Program-made: the position numbers and the translations under genes
Assembly (NCBI GenBank): GCA_030704615.1
Contig: CM060732.1
Span: 82,669,171 to 82,733,170, forward strand
From: Takakia lepidozioides
Lineage: Eukaryota; Streptophyta; Takakiopsida; Takakiales; Takakiaceae
Length of the DNA: 64,000 nt
Reading direction: 5' to 3'
The notes under the pieces: generated by a model
The model's database searches: none
Told to the model about the DNA's origin: nothing
The model's input: the letters and a program-made list of their open reading frames with translations, nothing else
In this document: positions 59,792 to 64,000 of the stretch, in pieces
Position numbering within the stretch: position 1 is the stretch's first letter
How the letters are laid out: every line of letters begins with the position of its first letter

Positions 59792-62360
59792 CACTAGAAA
59801 AAATTGGGGGGGGGGGGGGGGGGGGGGGGTGGGTTTTGCGATGTCGTGGCGTCGCAAAACAGCCCTTTTCGGGTAGGGGGGAGGGGCCAATTTTGCGACG
59901 CCCAGGCGTCGCAGGCCCGTCGCCAAAAAAACGTCACAAATTTGCCACCGCGATTTGCGACGCCTGGGCGTCAATAAATAAATAAATAAATCCTTCTCTG
60001 CAATGCCGAATTAGCAACGTCCGGGGGTCGCAAAGTGCGACGCCCGGACGTCGCAATTTAAGGGGGTATATTTGACTTTATTTGCAGCGCGCCAAAGTCA
60101 AACACATAGGCATTGCTACTGAATCCTACATCCAGTAATTTCTTGATTTCTTCCCAAATCTTAGCTCCATAGTTGGCGTTCATTCTGTATCCGTTCTGTC
60201 GAACCGGTTTGGTGTCAAGTTCCAGCTCAATTCGGTGCTGACAGATGTTAGGGGGTATTCCTTTCAGATCTTTGTAGTTCCAAGCGAATACATCCTTGTA
60301 TTCAGTGAATAGTGCAATGGCTTATTGTAGAAATGATTCTTTAAGGCCTGCACTCACTCGTACTATCTGTGGTTCTTCCACTATTCCCATATTCACTTGA
60401 ATCAATTGAGTTTCTTCCGTCACTGTCCATGCTACAATCTCATGTCCGATGGTAGCGATCGTGGCAGGTACTTCACTGATGGTAATGTCCTCTTCTCTTT
60501 CTTGATAAAACGAGCGGGGTGTTGAGGTGTGTCCATCGCTTCTTCTTCATGATCTTCTGTTACTGGAGTGTTTGTTTATCCTTGAGTGTTCACCATCTGG
60601 CATCCTACTGTCGTGGTATGCTTGACCACTAGTTGACCAATGGGTTCTAACTGCGGATGCGCTGCATATACTGTAGCTTTTTCTTCATCCGACAGTCCAC
60701 TGGACCAGTCATACTCTTCCACTATGCAAGGTCGTGTCTCTCGTGGAATTGTACCTCGTTGCTTCGTGGTGATAGTGACTTGTTCTGACCATTTCTTGAT
60801 CGTGAGAGTCTGACTTCCCCAATCGTGGTGAGATTGGGCTTGTGTTAACCATGGTCTGCCAAGTAGTAACGAATATCCTTTTGCCACATCCTCCATTCTG
60901 AGAATGGTCACCGATACTTCGTATACCAGTCCTGCTATTTCCATTGCAAGGCGTCCGATGATACCCAACGGCTGTACTTTTCGTTGATCGGCCATTCATA
61001 CCGTGAATGGAGCAGGTTCCATATGCCCCAATCCTAGTGACTTCTTCATTCTTTCTGCCAAATATTCACTCCCGATCCTCCGTCAATGAGTATATCCGTC
61101 ACCAGCTTCCGTCCAACACGTACTTGTATCACCGGTATTGCTTCATCGTTGTCTAGGACTCGTGGTATAATCGTGGGTTTAATCGTGTAAACCTCTGGTG
61201 CTGGCTTTTGTTTTGGTGTAGGGGTCAAAACCTCAATTGCTCGAAATAAAATTTTCTTGCAGTGTGAAACATGTCCAATGGTAATTTGGGGCTTGGTTTG
61301 GCATATTACTTCAGCCAAAGTTGTCTCTGTGGTTTCATTTGTGGTCTTAGTCGCCGGTCTGATCTGATTATCTGGAGTTGGATTTCCAGGAGGTATATGG
61401 GTTCCTTCTTGCATTTGAGCTATGGCTTTGCTTACCTCCTGGTGTAAGCTCTTTTCTTCTTGCTATGCTGCACTTTCTGGATATTATTTCTGGTATTCCA
61501 GCTCGGATTCAGATTCCTTATCCGGAGGTTTCTGCTTCTTGGCCTGAGTTTGGGTTACCGCAAGGGTATCCACTACAGGGGTTACCACACTCACGGCAAT
61601 TTCAAAAACTTGTTGACCATTGACTCCGGTTCTGTCCAATGGCGATATGTTCATTGTTCTACATATATTAGGCAATGCATACTTGAACCTCGGACCTCTA
61701 CGCTATAACATTTCTAAGACACTACAGACTAACCAACACACCTACGATACATCTATGTATCACAAAAGCAATCTATATACATATCAAGATTTCTTTCAAG
61801 TTCTTTCTAAGGGGGTCCCTCTTGTGACGCCGGGGAATTGGAACCTTCACAGCCTTAGTGCCTAGCCCCAGCCCCAACCCCAGCGTCATCGCCATTGTTG
61901 CAGCCCTACCGCCAAGTGTCCCAAGTGACATCCTTGTGATGACCTAAGCTGACTACAATACCGTTGCGACCCCCTGGCATCGCAGCGTTGGGCGTCCTAG
62001 CGCGGGCACCCCCTAGCGACGCTTTTGGGACGTTGAGGGCCGCAAAACCCAAAAAAAAAAAAAAAAAAAAAAAAAACAACAAACAAACAAACCCCTATTG
62101 TGGCTATGCCGTTGCGACACCCCGGCGTCATAGAGGCGCGGGGGCATCCTCAGTGACACTTTTGCGACGCCGGGGCGTCGCAAGAAAAAAAAATCCGTCG
62201 CAGCGGGGGCCCCCTTTCCCCTTCATGCCACCTTGTGACGGCTGGGCGTCGCAAAAAGACGTCGCGGGGTTGGCATCGCAGGCTCAGCGCCGCGCGGGGG
62301 CGTGGGGCGCGGCTGGCGTCACAACCCCCCCCCCCCCCCCCCCCCCCATTTGCTGTAGTG
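59792..62360. mobile_element. CACTA-3: small CACTA element with GCGACGCC palindromes
   Basis: The left end is CACTAGAAAAAATT followed by a G run; the right end, reverse-complemented, is CACTACAGCAAAT followed by a G run. AGC flanks both sides (59789-59791 and 62361-62363), the 3-bp duplication expected for CACTA. Both sub-terminal regions carry palindromes such as GCGACGCCCAGGCGTCGC (59895) and GCGACGCCGGGGCGTCGC (62164), a pattern known in grass CACTA elements. No transposase is present. The interior is a Ty3/gypsy fragment. Homopolymers (poly-A near 62050-62085) also occur. Confidence 0.8.
60070..61710 (-). pseudogene. Ty3/gypsy pol fragment (protease to start of RT) inside CACTA-3
   Basis: Minus-strand reading from 61710: a Gag/linker segment (MNISPLDRTGVNGQQ), then a retropepsin-like domain with VTDILIDGGSGVNI (active-site Asp in DGGS). 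The protease-RT linker follows (SLLLGRPWLTQAQSHHDW, 60995-60576), then the RT start (YKDVFAWNYKDLKGI, HRIELELDTKPVRQ, YRMNANYGAKIWEEI, about 60330-60080). It stops before the RT catalytic core. There are frame changes and no LTRs or integrase. Both ends are cut inside CACTA-3, so capture is more likely than a complete insertion. Confidence 0.82.
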
Positions 62361-62902
62361 AGCATGAAACCCGCAGTTCTTCAATCTTGCCATATGCCGA
62401 TTTGTGGAACACGTTCTTGTCCCTTCGATGAGATATCATCTAGGGTTGAAATGGAGCCAGGTAGTCAGAGGGTGGAACCAGGATTTCCACTCTCTTATAT
62501 CATAAGCACATGTTCCATTTTTATTTTTTTTCTTATTTCAATTTCAGAGATTCCTTCTCAAATGTATTACACGAGGAATTATTGCACCAATCAGATATCA
62601 ATTAGACGGTTCTTTAGCTCCAGTGTGATCTCCTCTCTTACTTCATCTTTTGCTATCTCTATGATCTATATACAATGTAATCCGCTCTGGAAAAAAACTA
62701 TGGTAATTATATGTACAATATATTGAAGCATAGTGTCGCAATACCTACATAATGTTTCATTGAATCTCTTTCTTAAAACATCAGCTGAAGCTCAAGTAGG
62801 CTACTTTCTGCTGATCATTAAATGCCATTCACTCTCTCAAGTACTTCAGCGGCCATGCTAGCATCTGAAATGTTCATAGTAATATTACAATGTTGCAGGT
62901 TC
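62361..62902. other. Right flank of CACTA-3, no gene recognised
   Basis: A/T-rich sequence with only short frames; no motif recognised. Confidence 0.4.
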
Positions 62903-63274
62903 TCAAAAAAGATGTCCAATGTGTGATGTGGGGGTTCCATTGATTGTTGCCAGAGGTATTCTAGATTTGCGATGTGCAATCATATCTTCAATAGCTTCCT
63001 CACACGTTGGTGTCGACCAAAAATCAATATCTTCCTCTATGAATTTGCGTAGAACATTTGCTTTTGTTGCAAGCTCACGTGAAGGAGGTAGGGACATGGT
63101 TTGTGGTGTATCAATATTATCAATTTTAGATCCAGACATTGCAGTGCTAGAACCCGACTCCAACTTAGGGGCAGTCCGAGCAGTAGCGTTCTTCTTGACG
63201 CTTACTAGTGTTGCAATATTTCTTTTGCCATGCTCCACTAGTTTCTCTGCAAAAGTATTCCTCTGAACTCTCAC
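62903..63274 (-). CDS. Unrecognised minus-strand ORF
   Basis: A 123-codon basic/polar frame with a helical C-terminal half (CEEAIEDMIAHRKSRIPLA). No domain recognised. With the ORF at 63358-63591 it may be part of one split gene extending to the right, possibly another transposon accessory protein. Confidence 0.35.
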   Translation of the reverse strand: MRVQRNTFAEKLVEHGKRNIATLVSVKKNATARTAPKLESGSSTAMSGSKIDNIDTPQTMSLPPSRELATKANVLRKFIEEDIDFWSTPTCEEAIEDMIAHRKSRIPLATINGTPTSHIGHLF

Positions 63275-63357
63275 TTGTCGTGGGTTCTACTTCTCCTTCG
63301 AGTTCAAGTTAGCGGACTCCTTAGCCAATGCCACATCTCCCACAAGTATCCTATAAA

Positions 63358-63591
63358 TCAAATTAAAAACAATGTGAGACGTAGACCAGTAATTACAGTA
63401 AAAAAAACTACACTAAAATTACAATGACAAGGTGATGGAATATAATGACCGTCGGTATCTTTCGAAGCATGATTTTTTCTTTCATCTTCAAGAATTTCTG
63501 CAAAACGAGCTGGTACCCCATTGTTGAGTTCTCTAGAGATCACCCTTTGCATTGCTCTATCTCTAATATATTTGTCTGAACGAGTGTACAT
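63358..63591 (-). CDS. Unrecognised minus-strand ORF
   Basis: Charged N-terminal half (YIRDRAMQRVISRELNNG, FAEILEDERKNHA) followed by hydrophobic sequence that is probably intronic. Family unknown. It may be an exon of the same gene as 62903-63274. Confidence 0.3.
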   Translation of the reverse strand: MYTRSDKYIRDRAMQRVISRELNNGVPARFAEILEDERKNHASKDTDGHYIPSPCHCNFSVVFFTVITGLRLTLFLI

Positions 63592-64000
63592 GCCTCATAC
63601 CAATCAAATTAATTCTAAGAAGGTAGGAGCATGTTAGTTGTGCAATATATCTCATAATTATAATTAAAGCATGATAATGCATGCAACAATTACTCACTTT
63701 GCATAGGATTTGTGGTCTCGATGACCAATATTAACTTGCATAGTATATTACAGCCATTGGGACGTTCGATTTGGCATGTGTCCAACTTCAACAGTTCTGT
63801 TGCCAAAATCAGAGGTACTTGCAGCAGTACAGTTCAACTATAATTGAAACTTTGGAAAGGATGAGCGTAACATTGTCTTGTGCCCCGGAAACCAAGGTCG
63901 TTGGTCCCCTGGATCCATATTCAGAAGCCTGTGCACCTCGTTGGGGCTCAATGTTGGTGCATGTACGAAGTGACGAGTTGCGGAATTACACCCGAGTCTC
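63592..64000 (-). other. Possible further exon of an unrecognised minus-strand gene
   Basis: Minus-strand reading of about 63990-63850 gives an open stretch containing TLSPNEVHRLLNMDP and PWFPGHKTMLRS. I do not recognise it, and it runs towards the window edge. Confidence 0.25.

Noticed and set aside
59792-62360. Intact Ty3/gypsy element with G-rich LTRs
   Set aside because: The terminal regions are inverted, not direct, start with CACTA and have a 3-bp target duplication; integrase and RNase H are missing.

Overview
The window is nuclear DNA of a land plant. All four cellular genes have plant-type or chloroplast-type products, they are split by many GT-AG introns, and the intervening DNA is dense with plant transposons. 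I cannot name the species.

Layout. (1) About 0.4-2.7 kb, minus strand: the N-terminal part of an extra-large G-protein (XLG); its G-alpha domain lies off the left edge. (2) 5.0-19.7 kb, plus strand: an intact 11-exon OSCA/CSC1 (DUF221) mechanosensitive or osmosensitive calcium-permeable channel gene, whose exons join in frame to 805 residues. Its 6.3-kb intron 7 is filled with 5'-truncated copies of a non-LTR retrotransposon (called LINE-A here), and intron 10 holds another copy ending 10 bases before the last acceptor. (3) 19.8-20.5 kb: a proline-rich open stretch with in-frame 54/57-bp repeats. (4) 21.7-22.8 kb, minus: a two-exon NDR1/HIN1-like (LEA_2) membrane protein. (5) 25.2-31.2 kb, minus: an intact eight-exon chloroplast ClpP6 protease gene of 271 residues with its Ser-His-Asp triad.

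(6) 32.0-62.4 kb is a stack of nested transposons whose borders can be read from terminal inverted repeats and target-site duplications. The outermost is a pogo-like (Tc1/mariner) element (32021-59682; 23-bp TIRs; TA targets; transposase remnant at 42.3-43.3 kb). Inside it are a piggyBac-like MITE (TTAA targets), an L1-type LINE with an internal inversion, a 4.9-kb CACTA element (CACTA-1, inside the LINE, TSD AAT) and a 15.8-kb CACTA element (CACTA-2, TSD ATT). Just outside is a 2.6-kb CACTA element (CACTA-3, TSD AGC).

Each CACTA element carries foreign sequence. CACTA-1 holds several pentatricopeptide-repeat fragments. CACTA-2 holds a divergent TNPA-like/TNPD-like gene pair, a NIF/FCP1-type phosphatase domain and three fragments of ribosomal protein eS1 (RPS3a). 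CACTA-3 holds a Ty3/gypsy protease-to-RT fragment. TNPD and TNPA both carry frameshifts, so CACTA-2 looks young but probably disabled.

(7) 62.4-64.0 kb holds short unrecognised minus-strand ORFs. The four host genes are unrelated in function. The main interest is the readable insertion history, the repeated capture and amplification of gene fragments by CACTA elements, and LINE insertions close to the exons of functional genes.
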